From NCBI RefSeq assembly GCF_014692515.1, contig NZ_JACOIK010000011.1:110673-174672 (forward strand): a DNA stretch of 64,000 nt, written 5' to 3'. The position numbers and the translations under genes are program-made. This document shows, piece by piece, positions 54,434-64,000 of the stretch (position 1 is its first letter; every line of letters begins with the position of its first letter). This stretch comes from Sphingobacterium micropteri (GTDB lineage: Bacteria > Bacteroidota > Bacteroidia > Sphingobacteriales > Sphingobacteriaceae). The notes under the pieces were generated by a model. The model was not told the DNA's origin. It ran no database searches and saw only the letters and a program-made list of their open reading frames with translations.

Positions 54434-54939
54434 CTTTTTAAATTTAGAATGTTTAATAAATTGTTTTTATGTTGTCTTTTGGCCGACAAGCCCTCTGCAG
54501 CGCCTAACCCGGAGCCGCTGCTTCGATGTAAACCTCGTTGTAAAAAATAACCCCATATACTGAGCGCAAGGAAAAATAGGTTGAACCAGAGGTGTTGCGT
54601 CCAGCTCATCCCGCTAATCACCGAGCCACAGCCACAGGGTAGTTTCTCCCATGCGCCCAGTAGGGCGATACCGATGTAGCCGGTAAAGGCTGCCATCAAT
54701 AGCGATGACAGCCCAAAACCCACCAACCGAAACCTACCATTCACTATGCATATGGCAGCTATGATCTCTAAAAGAGGTAATGTATAAATCAACATTTGAC
54801 CCAATGTATCCGAAAATGGTTGACGGAGGATGCCGGATTTGAATGCTTGGAAATATATTAGCTTATCCAAGCTTGCCGGAATCCACAACAATAGCAGTGC
54901 AATGCTGATCAGGGTGATGATATGTGTTTTTGTTTTCAT
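54430..54939 (-). CDS. MauE/DoxX-like membrane protein
   Basis: A 169-aa protein with four hydrophobic segments (IITLISIALLLLWIPASLDK, LIYTLPLLEIIAAICIV, LLMAAFTGYIGIALLGAW, LWFNLFFLALSIWGYF) and a conserved CGCG motif after LPCGCGSV, typical of MauE-like redox-associated membrane proteins. The C-terminal tail is Ser/Gly-rich and basic. It is probably involved in periplasmic disulfide or redox chemistry. It is convergent with susD. Confidence 0.8.
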   Translation of the reverse strand: MKTKTHIITLISIALLLLWIPASLDKLIYFQAFKSGILRQPFSDTLGQMLIYTLPLLEIIAAICIVNGRFRLVGFGLSSLLMAAFTGYIGIALLGAWEKLPCGCGSVISGMSWTQHLWFNLFFLALSIWGYFLQRGLHRSSGSGLGAAEGLSAKRQHKNNLLNILNLKR

Positions 54940-55064
54940 AGAGCTAATTTTTCATTTTATTTCTTCATCTAATAGTCACGTACTGCTACGTGGAAGGCAT
55001 AACAAATTCAGGCTGCTTTTTTATTGCAACTATTTGTAAGTCAATAATTTATTCTTATTTTTTC

Positions 55065-55095
55065 TTGTTTTTGTCTGGTTTTTACTTTACCTTTG
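55065..55095 (+). promoter_or_regulatory. Promoter-like element before the ECF sigma gene
   Basis: TTG (55065-55067), 20 bases, TACCTTTG (55088-55095) match TTG-N17-23-TANNTTTG. It lies about 150 bases before the sigma-factor ATG, so the leader is long. The rest of 54940-55242 shows only AT-rich sequence. Confidence 0.5.
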
Positions 55096-55242
55096 GTTGA
55101 ACTAATTAAATCTTTTTCTTTTTGTCTTCTATATATGACTTGCAAAACAGCGGGCTTCGTACCTATTGAAAAGTAATATTTTTTATAATGATCTGATTTT
55201 CAAAAAGATATTTTTTTTTGAGAATTGTGCTAAAATGAAGAG

Positions 55243-55812
55243 ATGGGGAAAAGCAACCCACATAACGATACTACCTGTTTCCGCTTATTGCTCGTACAGC
55301 CGGAGAAAGCCCTTGCGGCCATCCAAGCACGGTATAGTGAGGCGTTGAGAATATACGTGCAAGTCTACTTTCAACAGGACACCGAATTTACAAACGTCGT
55401 GATCTCGGAAACCTTGATAGTCGTCTGGCAGAAAAAAGAGATCGTAGCACGGTTGGACAAACCTTTCTTCTGGATGCAGCGCGTGGCGGAAAAGCAGGCC
55501 TTGTACTTATTAAGAAAAGAACGCAAACACAATAATCAAGCATGGGAAGATGAGTATCTGCAAATGGTGGGAGAGGAGCATGCAGACCGTAAACTCAGAG
55601 CAAAGGAAATAGAAGGCCTCATTAACGAAGCATTGGATACGTTACCTCCCCGGGAAAGGGAAATTTTTAGGGCAGCCAGATTTGACGAGCTAAGCAATCA
55701 AGAAGTGATGCAGAAATTCAATCTCACCGAACAGACGGTCAAAAATACAATTTATCGGGCGACGAAGAAGTTACGCAGGATGTTGAAAAACGTGCTCTCA
55801 TTATTTGTTTAA
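55243..55812 (+). CDS. ECF-type RNA polymerase sigma factor
   Basis: A 189-aa protein. The region 2-like part (YVQVYFQQDTEFTNVVISET, then FFWMQRVAEKQALYLLRKER) is followed by a region 4 HTH (LPPREREIFRAARFDELSNQ, then EVMQKFNLTEQTVKNTIYRA). It is followed by a FecR-type anti-sigma gene, the usual cell-surface signalling partner in Bacteroidota. The SusCD operon next door is the likely target, although here it lies upstream. Confidence 0.9.
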   Translation: MGKSNPHNDTTCFRLLLVQPEKALAAIQARYSEALRIYVQVYFQQDTEFTNVVISETLIVVWQKKEIVARLDKPFFWMQRVAEKQALYLLRKERKHNNQAWEDEYLQMVGEEHADRKLRAKEIEGLINEALDTLPPREREIFRAARFDELSNQEVMQKFNLTEQTVKNTIYRATKKLRRMLKNVLSLFV

Positions 55813-55832
55813 GAAAATTTAGGTGTAAACAG

Positions 55833-57113
55833 ATGATCTACAAGAAGAAATATGTGAAAGAACTTATCCGAAAGCAGATAAAGGGAATCCTTACGCCTCG
55901 GGAGGCGGGGGAGCTGGATGCTTGCAGGAGGTTATATGCGCATGAGGAGATACAGGAGATGATTGCCGATGTACTCTTAAGTATGGAGGAGGACGAACGG
56001 CCTGTTATCTCCACCGGTGGATGGAAGCCGGATATTGCAGCTATTATCCGCACTGCGGAACAACGTAGTCGCGGTAAACGGCCTATTTGGCGCAAGTTGG
56101 GATGGGCAGCAGCGGTTTTGATACCGGTCGTGACGCTGCTTACCTATTGGTATGCCACGCGGCGTGAGCAGATTCCGGATTTTCTACATGGTCCTTGTGC
56201 CGGGCTAACCACCGATGCGGACGTTCCGCTTACGGAATCCGTGGTATCCCTTCGATGGGGGGATACTGCAGAGATGCAGGTAGCAGGAGGAAAGCATGGG
56301 GAGGTGTTGCAAACAGCCGATGTGCAAGTTCTCAAAACGAAAGATGGGGTGTTTCAGCTACGGGAATCTGCGAACGTGATGAAACGTACTGGATCGGAAC
56401 GGGCTATAACGGTAGCAACAGGCGCGCAACAACAAGCCATGGTCGAGCTGCCGGATGGCACGCGTATAAGGTTAAATGCGCAGTCGAGCTTACAGTATGC
56501 ACCGGAAAAGCAGAAAGCTCAGCAGATAAAGGTACAGGGAGAAGCCTATGTACAACGGCCGGATAAAATGAAAGCGGTGCCTTTGCTGATCGGTACGAGC
56601 AATGGCGTGGTAAAATCGAATTATGGAGATTTTGCGCTGTTGAGCTTAGATAATCTCACGAGAGCAGCAACGCTAAAAGGAGAGTTGAGCTTACACACCG
56701 GCGACAGCGAGGAGAAAGTCTCGTTGGATTGTTATGGAGCACAGGGTTCGATATGGACGTATGCAATATCCCCCGGCGTATTTAAGGATACGTTAAGGTA
56801 CGAAGCGACTACAGATACGAAAGCTGTATTGGCCTGGACGAAAGCTGTACGGACATATAAGGACGTCCCCTTACGGGAGTTCGTCGCACAGATGAGCCTC
56901 TGGTATGGCTTTCAGGTAAAAGACTATAGCTGTTTGCCGGCAGACCGACGTATCACAACTACGGTATGTTACCGAAAGGATAGGGAGGCCGCATTTGCTG
57001 CTATACGCGAAGCGGGGGTGTTACTTTACGAAAGTAAAGGTATGATCAGCTTTTGTCCGGAAGAGGCCAAATTGTTGAAAAATGTGGGTACTATGTTAGC
57101 ATGGTGGGAGTGA
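55833..57113 (+). CDS. FecR-family anti-sigma factor
   Basis: A 426-aa protein with a cytoplasmic N-terminus, one membrane segment (KLGWAAAVLIPVVTLLTYWY) and a periplasmic FecR domain: MVELPDGTRIRLNAQSSLQY, VQGEAYVQRPD, NGVVKSNYGDFALLSL and the C-terminal sandwich (VPLREFVAQMSLWYGFQV). It holds the ECF sigma factor until a SusC-type receptor signals. It starts 20 bases after the sigma gene. Confidence 0.9.
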   Translation: MIYKKKYVKELIRKQIKGILTPREAGELDACRRLYAHEEIQEMIADVLLSMEEDERPVISTGGWKPDIAAIIRTAEQRSRGKRPIWRKLGWAAAVLIPVVTLLTYWYATRREQIPDFLHGPCAGLTTDADVPLTESVVSLRWGDTAEMQVAGGKHGEVLQTADVQVLKTKDGVFQLRESANVMKRTGSERAITVATGAQQQAMVELPDGTRIRLNAQSSLQYAPEKQKAQQIKVQGEAYVQRPDKMKAVPLLIGTSNGVVKSNYGDFALLSLDNLTRAATLKGELSLHTGDSEEKVSLDCYGAQGSIWTYAISPGVFKDTLRYEATTDTKAVLAWTKAVRTYKDVPLREFVAQMSLWYGFQVKDYSCLPADRRITTTVCYRKDREAAFAAIREAGVLLYESKGMISFCPEEAKLLKNVGTMLAWWE

Positions 57114-57201
57114 AATCCCATCTTCACTTTATCGAAATGAGTCTATGTCTTACCGCTCGATAACCTTATCTTTGTTACCAAACGTAAAACGTATACTTTA
57201 C

Positions 57202-58548
57202 ATGAATTGGAAACAGTTATTGTCTGCAAAACGTTGGGGATATGAACATCGCGAAGTGAGTGATCAAATCGATGCGCGTTCGGAATTTCAACGGGATTAT
57301 GATAGATTGATATTTTCTTCACCGTTTAGAAGATTGCAAAACAAAACGCAAGTCTTCCCATTGCCGGGAGCCGTGTTTGTGCACAATAGGTTGACACACA
57401 GTTTGGAGGTGGCAAGTGTGGGGCGGTCGTTAGGACGTCTTTTTTATAATATTATGAAAAAAGAGAATCCGGACATCGATCAGGAAAATCCGTTTTTGCA
57501 AGAGGTGGGCAACATCGTTTCTGCGGCTTGTTTATCACATGATTTGGGTAACCCGGCTTTTGGACATTCGGGAGAGGCAGCCATTTCTTCCTATTTTACG
57601 GAGGGACATGGACAGGTATATAAAGATAAGGTTAGTGCCGAAGAATGGGCAGATTTAACACATTTTGAGGGCAACGCCAATGCGTTGCGCATATTGACCC
57701 ATGCGTTTCACGGGAAAGATGAAAAAGGATTTGCATTGACCTATGCCACGCTGGCGTCCATTGTTAAATACCCTTGTTCGGCAGCAGAAGGGCACGTGAG
57801 AGGTAACCATCACCGGAAGAAGTACGGTTATTTTGATACGGAGAAAGCCGCTTTCAAAAAAATCGCCGAGGAACTGGGCTTACAGGCCGATCCTACAAAT
57901 CCAAACGGATATTTACGGCATCCGCTAGTATATCTGGTGGAAGCAGCAGATGATATATGTTATAATATCATCGATTTGGAAGATGCGCATCATTTAAAAA
58001 TACTTTCGTATAATGAGGTAGAAGATCTTTTGTTGCCCTTGTGTGGAGACGAAGATTTACGTAGCCGGCTGGATGCGCTGGCGGATACAGGCAGCCGTAT
58101 CGAACTCTTGCGGGCGAAAGCTATTAATACATTAATCCATGGTTGTGCCACCGTATTTGCGAAAAATCAGGAGAAGTTTTTGAACGGTACTTTTGGTATG
58201 GCTCTGATGGATGCATTGGATGGAAATATTGTGGGACAGATGAAGAAGATATCGGAAATATCCGTAGATCGTATCTACAATGCTTCCACTGTGGTGCAAA
58301 TTGAAATCGCGGGGTTTAAGGTGATGAATGCCTTGTTGGAAGAGTTTATTCCAGCCTATTTAAAAGAAGATAAAGGACATTTTGATAAAAAAATCGTGGC
58401 GATGATTCCTGCTCAATTCCACACGGTACAAACCGATACATATGCGAAAATCCGGACGGTGTTGGATTACGTTTCGGGGATGACCGATATTTATGCGGTA
58501 GATTTGTATCGTAAAATAAAAGGTATATCGATTCCCTCGTTGAAATAA
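57202..58548 (+). CDS. dgt: Deoxyguanosinetriphosphate triphosphohydrolase
   Basis: A 448-aa HD-domain enzyme hydrolysing dGTP to deoxyguanosine and triphosphate. RRLQNKTQVFPL, HNRLTHSLEVASVGRSLG and the HD motif CLSHDLGNPAFGHSGE are clear; DDICYNIIDLEDAHHL supplies a further metal ligand. I chose ATG 57202 (MNWKQLLSAKRWGYEHRE) as the family start, not the longer frame from 57145. dNTP hydrolases of this family can limit phages, but this one looks like the housekeeping form. Confidence 0.95.
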   Translation: MNWKQLLSAKRWGYEHREVSDQIDARSEFQRDYDRLIFSSPFRRLQNKTQVFPLPGAVFVHNRLTHSLEVASVGRSLGRLFYNIMKKENPDIDQENPFLQEVGNIVSAACLSHDLGNPAFGHSGEAAISSYFTEGHGQVYKDKVSAEEWADLTHFEGNANALRILTHAFHGKDEKGFALTYATLASIVKYPCSAAEGHVRGNHHRKKYGYFDTEKAAFKKIAEELGLQADPTNPNGYLRHPLVYLVEAADDICYNIIDLEDAHHLKILSYNEVEDLLLPLCGDEDLRSRLDALADTGSRIELLRAKAINTLIHGCATVFAKNQEKFLNGTFGMALMDALDGNIVGQMKKISEISVDRIYNASTVVQIEIAGFKVMNALLEEFIPAYLKEDKGHFDKKIVAMIPAQFHTVQTDTYAKIRTVLDYVSGMTDIYAVDLYRKIKGISIPSLK

Positions 58549-58566
58549 ATTTAACGGTATAGTTTG

Positions 58567-60678
58567 ATGAAAGTTGTTATAGCGGAAAAGCCATCTGTAG
58601 CTAGGGATTTGGCTCGTGTGATGGGGGCAAAGGAAGTGAAAGATGGATATATTACAGGTAATGGTTATGCTTTTACATATGCTTTCGGCCATCTGATACA
58701 ATTGTGTACACCACAGGCGTACGGTTACCCTACATGGACAGTGTCTAATCTGCCGATTATACCATCTGAATTTCGTTTGGAAGTAAAGAAAATAAAAAGG
58801 GATGGGAAGCAGATAGACGATGCCGGAGCGAGTAAGCAATTGAATATTATTAAGGAATTAATTGCGCAGGCGGAGGAGATTATCGTGGCGACGGATGCCG
58901 GGCGTGAGGGAGAGTTGATTTTTCGGAATATATACTATTATCTCCAGGCAAAAGTGCCCTTTAAAAGACTTTGGATTTCTTCCCAGACAGACAGGGCTAT
59001 AAAAGAGGGGTTTGCTAATCTGAAAGACGGAACGGAATACGATAGTCTTTACATGTCTGCCAAATCACGCGCGGAATCGGATTGGTTGATTGGAATAAAC
59101 GCCACACAGGCGTTGACATTGGCAGCGGGAAACAGGGGGCTCTTATCTTTAGGGCGGGTACAAACACCCACTTTAGCGATGATTTGTTCCCGATATATGG
59201 AGAACAAGAATTTTAAGCCGCAAGCTTTCTTCAAAATACAGGCAGGTTTCGAAAAAGATAATATCAGGTTTAAGGCAACCTCTGCTAAAATAGATAAAAA
59301 GGAGGAGGCAGAAACGGCTATAGCAAAACTCGCTGTGGGAACGGAGGCTAAAGTAATTAAAGTAGAGGCTAAGGAAACAAAAGAACAGCCGCCTTTGCTA
59401 TTTGATTTGACATCGCTGCAGCAGGATGCCAATAAAAAATATGGGTATTCGGCTGATCAGACATTGAGTATTGCGCAGACGTTGTATGAGAATAAAGTGA
59501 TTACCTATCCGCGTACCGGATCTCGTTATATCGGGGAAGATGTTTTTGAAAATATAGCGGAACTTTTTCAGCATCTTGCTAATACCGCGGACGAAGAAAT
59601 TGCAGCGATAAGCCGTAACCTAATCGGCGCGAAATTAAATAAAAGATCGGTTGATGATAAGAAAGTGACAGACCACCACGCTTTGTTGGTGACGGAGGAA
59701 AAACCCGGGCCATTGCGCAAAGAACAACAGCATATTTATAATATGATTGCAAAGCGTATGGTAGAGAGTTTCTCGGATGTGTGCTTGAAAGATATTACAA
59801 CCGTAACAATGGATGCGCACGGCGTGGAGTTGATTGCTAAAGGCACGGTTATCAAGCAGTATGGCTGGCGTTTGTCTGCAGAGCAAGTAGAGATTCCCGA
59901 TGATGACAAGAATATAGATGATCAAGATAATGAGAATGCGCAGTTGCCGAAGTTAGCAGCGGAAGAATTGCTTGAGATTTTGTCGTTGGAATTAGCGGAG
60001 CGTTTTACAAAGGCGAAACCTATACATACAGAAGCATCACTCTTGAAAGCGATGGAAACTTCTGGTAAAGAAATAGAGGATGACGAAATGCGACAGGCTA
60101 TGAAGGATTGTGGTTTAGGTACACCGGCTACGCGGGCAGCAACTATAGAAACACTGTTTCAGCGAGATTATATCAAGCGTGATAAAAAGAAGCTCATACC
60201 TACGGAAAAAGGGCTTTCGGTTTATCAGCTAATCAAAGATCGGTCGATAGCGAAGGTTACATTGACTGGAAAGTGGGAGCAGAAACTCGAAGAGATGCGT
60301 GCCAATAAAGTGTCGTATGCTATTTTTATGAAGCATATTAAGGATTATACCGTGAAAATCACGAAAGAGCTGCTTCAATTGCGCGTGGCTATACAACAGG
60401 AGGAAATAAAGCCGCAGCAAAAAGGAAAAATAAAGTGCCCGAAATGCGCCTCGGGGAATATGCTTTTGTTTGATAAGGTGGCACAATGTGACCATTATGC
60501 CAGAGGATGTGATTTTAAGATCTGGCGTACATTAAATGGGGTTTTTCTAGAGGAAAAAGAAATGAAAAGTCTATTGGAAAAGGGGAAGACCTCTACATTG
60601 AAAGGGGTGAAAAACAAAGATGGTCAGTTGCTGGAAGCAGCACTGGTATTTCAGGATTTTAAGGTCGGGGTGGAGTAG
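58567..60678 (+). CDS. topB: DNA topoisomerase III
   Basis: A 703-aa type IA enzyme. The Toprim domain opens with VVIAEKPSVARDLARVMGA and contains VATDAGREGELIFRNIYYY. The active-site Tyr is in VITYPRTGSRYIGED. ATRAATIETLFQRDYI is typical. A C-terminal zinc-finger-like part has CPKCASGNMLLFDKVAQCDHYARGCDFKIW. The start at 58567 was chosen because the frame upstream begins with TTG. It lies 18 bases after dgt. Chromosomal Bacteroidota genomes usually have such a gene; no plasmid context is seen. Confidence 0.94.
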   Translation: MKVVIAEKPSVARDLARVMGAKEVKDGYITGNGYAFTYAFGHLIQLCTPQAYGYPTWTVSNLPIIPSEFRLEVKKIKRDGKQIDDAGASKQLNIIKELIAQAEEIIVATDAGREGELIFRNIYYYLQAKVPFKRLWISSQTDRAIKEGFANLKDGTEYDSLYMSAKSRAESDWLIGINATQALTLAAGNRGLLSLGRVQTPTLAMICSRYMENKNFKPQAFFKIQAGFEKDNIRFKATSAKIDKKEEAETAIAKLAVGTEAKVIKVEAKETKEQPPLLFDLTSLQQDANKKYGYSADQTLSIAQTLYENKVITYPRTGSRYIGEDVFENIAELFQHLANTADEEIAAISRNLIGAKLNKRSVDDKKVTDHHALLVTEEKPGPLRKEQQHIYNMIAKRMVESFSDVCLKDITTVTMDAHGVELIAKGTVIKQYGWRLSAEQVEIPDDDKNIDDQDNENAQLPKLAAEELLEILSLELAERFTKAKPIHTEASLLKAMETSGKEIEDDEMRQAMKDCGLGTPATRAATIETLFQRDYIKRDKKKLIPTEKGLSVYQLIKDRSIAKVTLTGKWEQKLEEMRANKVSYAIFMKHIKDYTVKITKELLQLRVAIQQEEIKPQQKGKIKCPKCASGNMLLFDKVAQCDHYARGCDFKIWRTLNGVFLEEKEMKSLLEKGKTSTLKGVKNKDGQLLEAALVFQDFKVGVE

Positions 60679-60683
60679 ATTTA

Positions 60684-61937
60684 CTACTTTTTAGACAGCG
60701 CTTGTTCCAGCTGCTCTTCGTCCACTTCTTTTTCCCATTTAGCCATAATGAATGCAGCGGAAGTATTTCCGATGATGTTGGTCAGCGCACGAGCTTCGCT
60801 CATAAAACGATCTATTCCGAATACGATGGCAATGGATTCTACCGGGATATGTCCCACGATGGGCAATGTCGCGGCTAAGATAACAAAGCCGCTTCCCGTA
60901 ACGCCGGCAGCTCCATTAGAGGTGAAGGTCAGTATAAACAGCAAAAATAATTGTTCATTCCAGGCCATAGGTTGACCAATTGCCTGCGATAGGAAAATTG
61001 CGGCCATGGTTAAATAAATCGCTGTTCCATCCAGATTGAACGAATAGCCTGTCGGGATGACCAGTCGCACAAGCGGCTTACTGCAGCCGGCTCGTTCGAG
61101 TTTTTCCATAATGGCAGGTAGGACGGATTCGGACGATGAAGTACCTAACACAATGAGGAGCTCTTCTTTGATATACACCAACACGCGCCATATACTGATT
61201 TTATAGCGCCACAATAAAATGCCAAGGAAGATGAAGATATAAATCAAGCACGCCACATAAAACCACACCATCATTAAGCCCAATGATTTTAAAATGCCGA
61301 CGCCGTATTGCCCAACGGTAAATCCAATAGCGCCCATGGCGCCTATGGGGGCTACTTTCATAATCATTTTAATCACGATGAAAATACCATCCAGAAAAGA
61401 TTGCATTACGCGCTTAACGGGCTCGGCACGTTCTCCCATTTTGGCGAAAGCAAAGCCTAACAAGATGGCAAAGAAAAGGACTTGTAATATATTGCCTTCC
61501 GAAAGAGAACCAATAACATTATTTGGGATAATATCGAGTAAAAACTGCACGACGCCTTTTTGTTTTTCGCCTTCTTGGATGTAGGTATTAACTTCGGAAG
61601 TGTCGAGTTCGGAGACATTAATATTCATGCCACCTCCTGGATTGGCAAGGTTTACAACCGCCATAGCGATAAACATAGCGCCAAATGTTGTTAGTTGGAA
61701 ATAAACCATGGATTTGATACCCAATTTTCCTACTTTTTTGATATCCTCCATGCCGGCAATACCCAGCACAATGCTACAGAAGATCAACGGTGCGATGATC
61801 ATCTTGATTAATTTGAGGAACCCATCACCAAATGGTTTTAGTGCAATACCGAGCTCAGGATAAAAATGACCTAACGCCACACCGATAAGAATAGCTATAA
61901 TTACTTGGAAATAAAGCAGGCTGAAAAGTTTTTTCAT
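60684..61937 (-). CDS. Dicarboxylate/amino acid:cation symporter (DAACS)
   Basis: A 417-aa membrane protein of the GltP/DctA family with eight helices and two re-entrant loops. The serine-rich loop is LGTSSSESVLPAIMEKLERA, and SFNLDGTAIYLTMAAIFLSQ and the GxG-rich TFTSNGAAGVTGSGFVILAA are family signatures. It imports glutamate, aspartate or C4-dicarboxylates with sodium or protons; which one cannot be told. It is convergent with topB. Confidence 0.92.
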   Translation of the reverse strand: MKKLFSLLYFQVIIAILIGVALGHFYPELGIALKPFGDGFLKLIKMIIAPLIFCSIVLGIAGMEDIKKVGKLGIKSMVYFQLTTFGAMFIAMAVVNLANPGGGMNINVSELDTSEVNTYIQEGEKQKGVVQFLLDIIPNNVIGSLSEGNILQVLFFAILLGFAFAKMGERAEPVKRVMQSFLDGIFIVIKMIMKVAPIGAMGAIGFTVGQYGVGILKSLGLMMVWFYVACLIYIFIFLGILLWRYKISIWRVLVYIKEELLIVLGTSSSESVLPAIMEKLERAGCSKPLVRLVIPTGYSFNLDGTAIYLTMAAIFLSQAIGQPMAWNEQLFLLFILTFTSNGAAGVTGSGFVILAATLPIVGHIPVESIAIVFGIDRFMSEARALTNIIGNTSAAFIMAKWEKEVDEEQLEQALSKK

Positions 61938-62030
61938 GCAGAGTTTAATTTGTGCATTTGATTAGCATTCGGCGCAAATATATATAAAAAAGTCAAAAAC
62001 AAACTTCAAAACCTTACCTTTGTTCCCATT

Positions 62031-63014
62031 ATGGGCTCAAGACTTTATAATCCATTTATTGCTTTTAATTTCGACAATCGGGCGTGCTTTTTGACCGGAG
62101 AATCGCTGCAATCTGCAGATGAGCAAATCCAAGTTTTTCCAGTTTGGATGATGCGTGCTTTTGATCTGGAGGAAAAACCGTTCAAGATGTTGGATGAAAA
62201 TATCGTGACCTATAAATCACTGAAATTGCCTTGTTCTATTGGAGTTGCTCAGTCATTTGAAGAAGTGGAGGGAGAAGTAGAAGAAGCAATGAAAGCAGGC
62301 TATAAAGAAGTGAAGACTCTTCCTGAACAGTTGTTGTTTCAATGGGTGGGGAAAATTTTGTATGGTATTGTTTTTAACGAGATACAAGCGGGGATTCGAC
62401 AAGCGGTAGGCAGTGGAGAGGAAATAAATTTTTCTCAGGCGTTGGTGCATAAATTTCGGAACCTACATTTTATGTTACAATCGCTTGTGTTGCCGATGGA
62501 ATTTGAACATGTCAATCCGTTTCATATACAAGTATTCCCCGTAGATAATGCGCCGGAGACTTTCTTATATCGGGATGAAATTAATACATTGATTTTTTCT
62601 TTACGGATGAAGGATTTTGCTGTTATAGCCACTTTACAGGACAATGGTACAAATGCTATTTATCATGAGGATATTTTGAATAAAGTAAAAGGACATCGTT
62701 TACATCCTATACAATTCGAAGAAGTTTGTGCCCGGTATTTTTATTCCGCTTATTTGTTTAATCGCCTTCCGGAATATACCTATATGGAAACTCCTGAAAA
62801 GATTTACATAGAACCGATGCCCTTAAATGATTGGACATTGAAGCCTATTTTCGATAATTGGCAGGTCAAAACATATGGACAGGTATTAGAGAATTTTTGG
62901 AAGCCTTGGGGTTATACGCTTTTTGAAATTATCAAAGATCCGGAAAAGCCTATGACATTTCTCTTCGATAGTGAAGGTAGATTTTCGGAAACAGTTGATT
63001 TGCCAAAAACTTAA
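62031..63014 (+). CDS. Conserved hypothetical protein, 327 aa
   Basis: A soluble protein without signal peptide or membrane segments, with an acidic helical stretch (FEEVEGEVEEAMKAGYKEVK). Two aromatic-rich alpha/beta parts follow (LVLPMEFEHVNPFHIQVFPV, NTLIFSLRMKDFAVIATLQD). The family was not recognised. It is divergent from the DAACS gene, with about 90 bases between. Confidence 0.7.
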   Translation: MGSRLYNPFIAFNFDNRACFLTGESLQSADEQIQVFPVWMMRAFDLEEKPFKMLDENIVTYKSLKLPCSIGVAQSFEEVEGEVEEAMKAGYKEVKTLPEQLLFQWVGKILYGIVFNEIQAGIRQAVGSGEEINFSQALVHKFRNLHFMLQSLVLPMEFEHVNPFHIQVFPVDNAPETFLYRDEINTLIFSLRMKDFAVIATLQDNGTNAIYHEDILNKVKGHRLHPIQFEEVCARYFYSAYLFNRLPEYTYMETPEKIYIEPMPLNDWTLKPIFDNWQVKTYGQVLENFWKPWGYTLFEIIKDPEKPMTFLFDSEGRFSETVDLPKT

Positions 63015-63053
63015 TTTTTATGTAATTTTAAGTAAACAAACAAAGGAGGAGTC

Positions 63054-63470
63054 ATGAGGTATTGGTTGTTTGCTTTCCTGTTAAGTATTACATTCGGAAC
63101 ATTATCTGCGCAAACGCCCAGAGATTCTCTCATTGTCTATGATGTAGATACGTATGCGCAATTTGAAGGAGGAGTTCCTGGATGGAACCGCTTTGTGCGG
63201 GAAAACCTTGATATTCGAGATATTGTTAATTCGCTAGATAGTACAACATACGTAGACTATGGGCTTAAGCAAACCGCCATAATGGAATTTACGATATGTG
63301 AAAACGGAATGGTGTGTGATATCGAAATAGTGAATAAGCATAAAATAAGTCCCGAATTTGCCGAAGAAGCATTGCGTGTGATGGAAAAATCTCCAAAATG
63401 GGCGCCAGCATCAAAAAATGGAAAGCCTGTTCGCACCCGATTTAAGCAGTCTATCGTGGCTATTTTATAA
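63054..63470 (+). CDS. Exported TonB C-terminal domain protein
   Basis: A 138-aa protein with a signal peptide (MRYWLFAFLLSITFGTLSAQ). The mature part is one TonB_C-like domain: QTAIMEFTICENGMVCDIEI, then ALRVMEKSPKWAPASKNGKPVRTRFKQSIV, typical of small Bacteroidota energy-transducer-like proteins. It lacks the cytoplasmic anchor and periplasmic Pro-rich linker of a full TonB, so it is not the energising subunit by itself. Confidence 0.85.
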   Translation: MRYWLFAFLLSITFGTLSAQTPRDSLIVYDVDTYAQFEGGVPGWNRFVRENLDIRDIVNSLDSTTYVDYGLKQTAIMEFTICENGMVCDIEIVNKHKISPEFAEEALRVMEKSPKWAPASKNGKPVRTRFKQSIVAIL

Positions 63471-63960
63471 CGACAATAGGCTATGATCCTTATCCAGTGT
63501 CTTTGCGGTAGAAAATTATTCGCCAATCTTTCAGTACTTTATGCCAGTTGGGGCAGATAATGATGGAGTTACTCTTGGAGGGTAAAGTTAAAGTTTCTAC
63601 CTTTGCCCCACTCCGCGAGGGAGGGCGTCCTGTTAAGAGGATATGTTGAAAGGGGATAGATAAAGAAAAGAAAATATTTTTTTGTTATTTCGGAAAACTT
63701 CCCTACCTTTGCAGTCCCTTCGGGAACGAGGGGTTAAAAAAAAGAGATAATTTATACGGCGTTGAGCTGTATCGATATAGTGCCAAAGCGCGAAGCGGCG
63801 GCGAGAGGAGTTCTTTAAGATATATGATCATGTAGCGCAGCAGGAGCCCTTTGGAGGGGCGAGAGCTGTAATGGAATTACAATTTTTTCGGTCCGGGCCG
63901 TACAGTACAATTACTGACGAACCGGTCAGATTTAAGATGACCGGGGTCAATTTACATTTT
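63471..63960 (+). other. rRNA operon upstream region and leader
   Basis: The stretch before 63680 shows no ORF of note. After the rRNA promoter the leader contains small hairpins, for example TGTAATGG with its complement near 63867-63883. Leader hairpins normally pair with the spacer after 16S, beyond the window. Confidence 0.6.
63681..63711 (+). promoter_or_regulatory. rRNA operon promoter
   Basis: TTTG at 63681-63684, exactly 19 bases, TACCTTTG at 63704-63711. This matches the Bacteroidota consensus, with TSS expected near 63717, about 245 bases before 16S. Confidence 0.85.

Positions 63961-64000
<40 letters not shown>

Noticed and set aside
58360..58839. 159-codon minus-strand ORF over the dgt/topB junction
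   Set aside because: It overlaps two well-defined genes in antisense and lacks protein-like features.

Overview
The window looks like a chromosomal segment from a member of the Bacteroidota, most likely family Sphingobacteriaceae. The evidence is a SusC/SusD pair with ECF sigma/FecR regulators, a fused HemC-HemD, a type B SdhCAB, the pattern TTG-N17-23-TANNTTTG at several gene starts (a perfect copy precedes the rRNA operon), and a 16S rRNA 5' end typical of the phylum. No tRNA gene, CRISPR array or reverse transcriptase was seen. All coordinates and calls come from reading the sequence; no database search was run.

Layout. 1-33.4 kb is mostly ordinary chromosome: a very large membrane histidine kinase (cut by the window edge), sdhBAC, an outer-membrane protein, csaA-tadA, sod, recA, nth, a subtilase and a prolyl oligopeptidase. 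An arginine block (acetyltransferase-argG-argC, with a candidate leader peptide) follows, then a deletion scar joining two headless genes (a GntR/LacI-type regulator and a sodium:solute symporter), a haem operon (hemA-hemCD-hemB-hemL), aat, rbfA, a candidate orphan RNA, argH and galM.

33.5-46.3 kb is an AT-rich defence island: a WYL regulator, a Panacea-type toxin-antitoxin pair, and a CBASS operon (38-aa protein, Cas2-like protein, patatin CapV, CD-NTase, E2-SEC-C). A CARF-sigma54 activator is transcribed divergently from the operon. Its intergenic region carries a GG-N10-GC sigma54-type promoter pointing into the CBASS genes. The best candidate for an undescribed system is therefore an RtcR-like, cyclic-nucleotide-sensing, sigma54-controlled CBASS. 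An IS256-family element with a broken transposase but intact 8-bp target duplication lies downstream of the activator. It is followed by a two-gene DUF3696-ATPase module, a small HTH-like gene and a candidate compact RNA.

The island is bracketed by helically phased minisatellites: an 11-bp array at 33.55-33.68 kb, and on the other side a 21-bp array (29 units, 46.94-47.55 kb) followed by an 11-bp array (26 units, 47.59-47.87 kb). The repeat sequences differ but the period is kept.

47.9-57.1 kb is a nutrient-uptake locus: DUF3738-like protein, TlpA-like thioredoxin, SusC, SusD, a DUF6520-like peptide, a MauE-like membrane protein, ECF sigma and FecR. 57.2-63.5 kb holds dgt, topB, a DAACS transporter, an unknown protein and a TonB C-terminal protein. 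The window ends in the promoter, leader and first bases of an rRNA operon.
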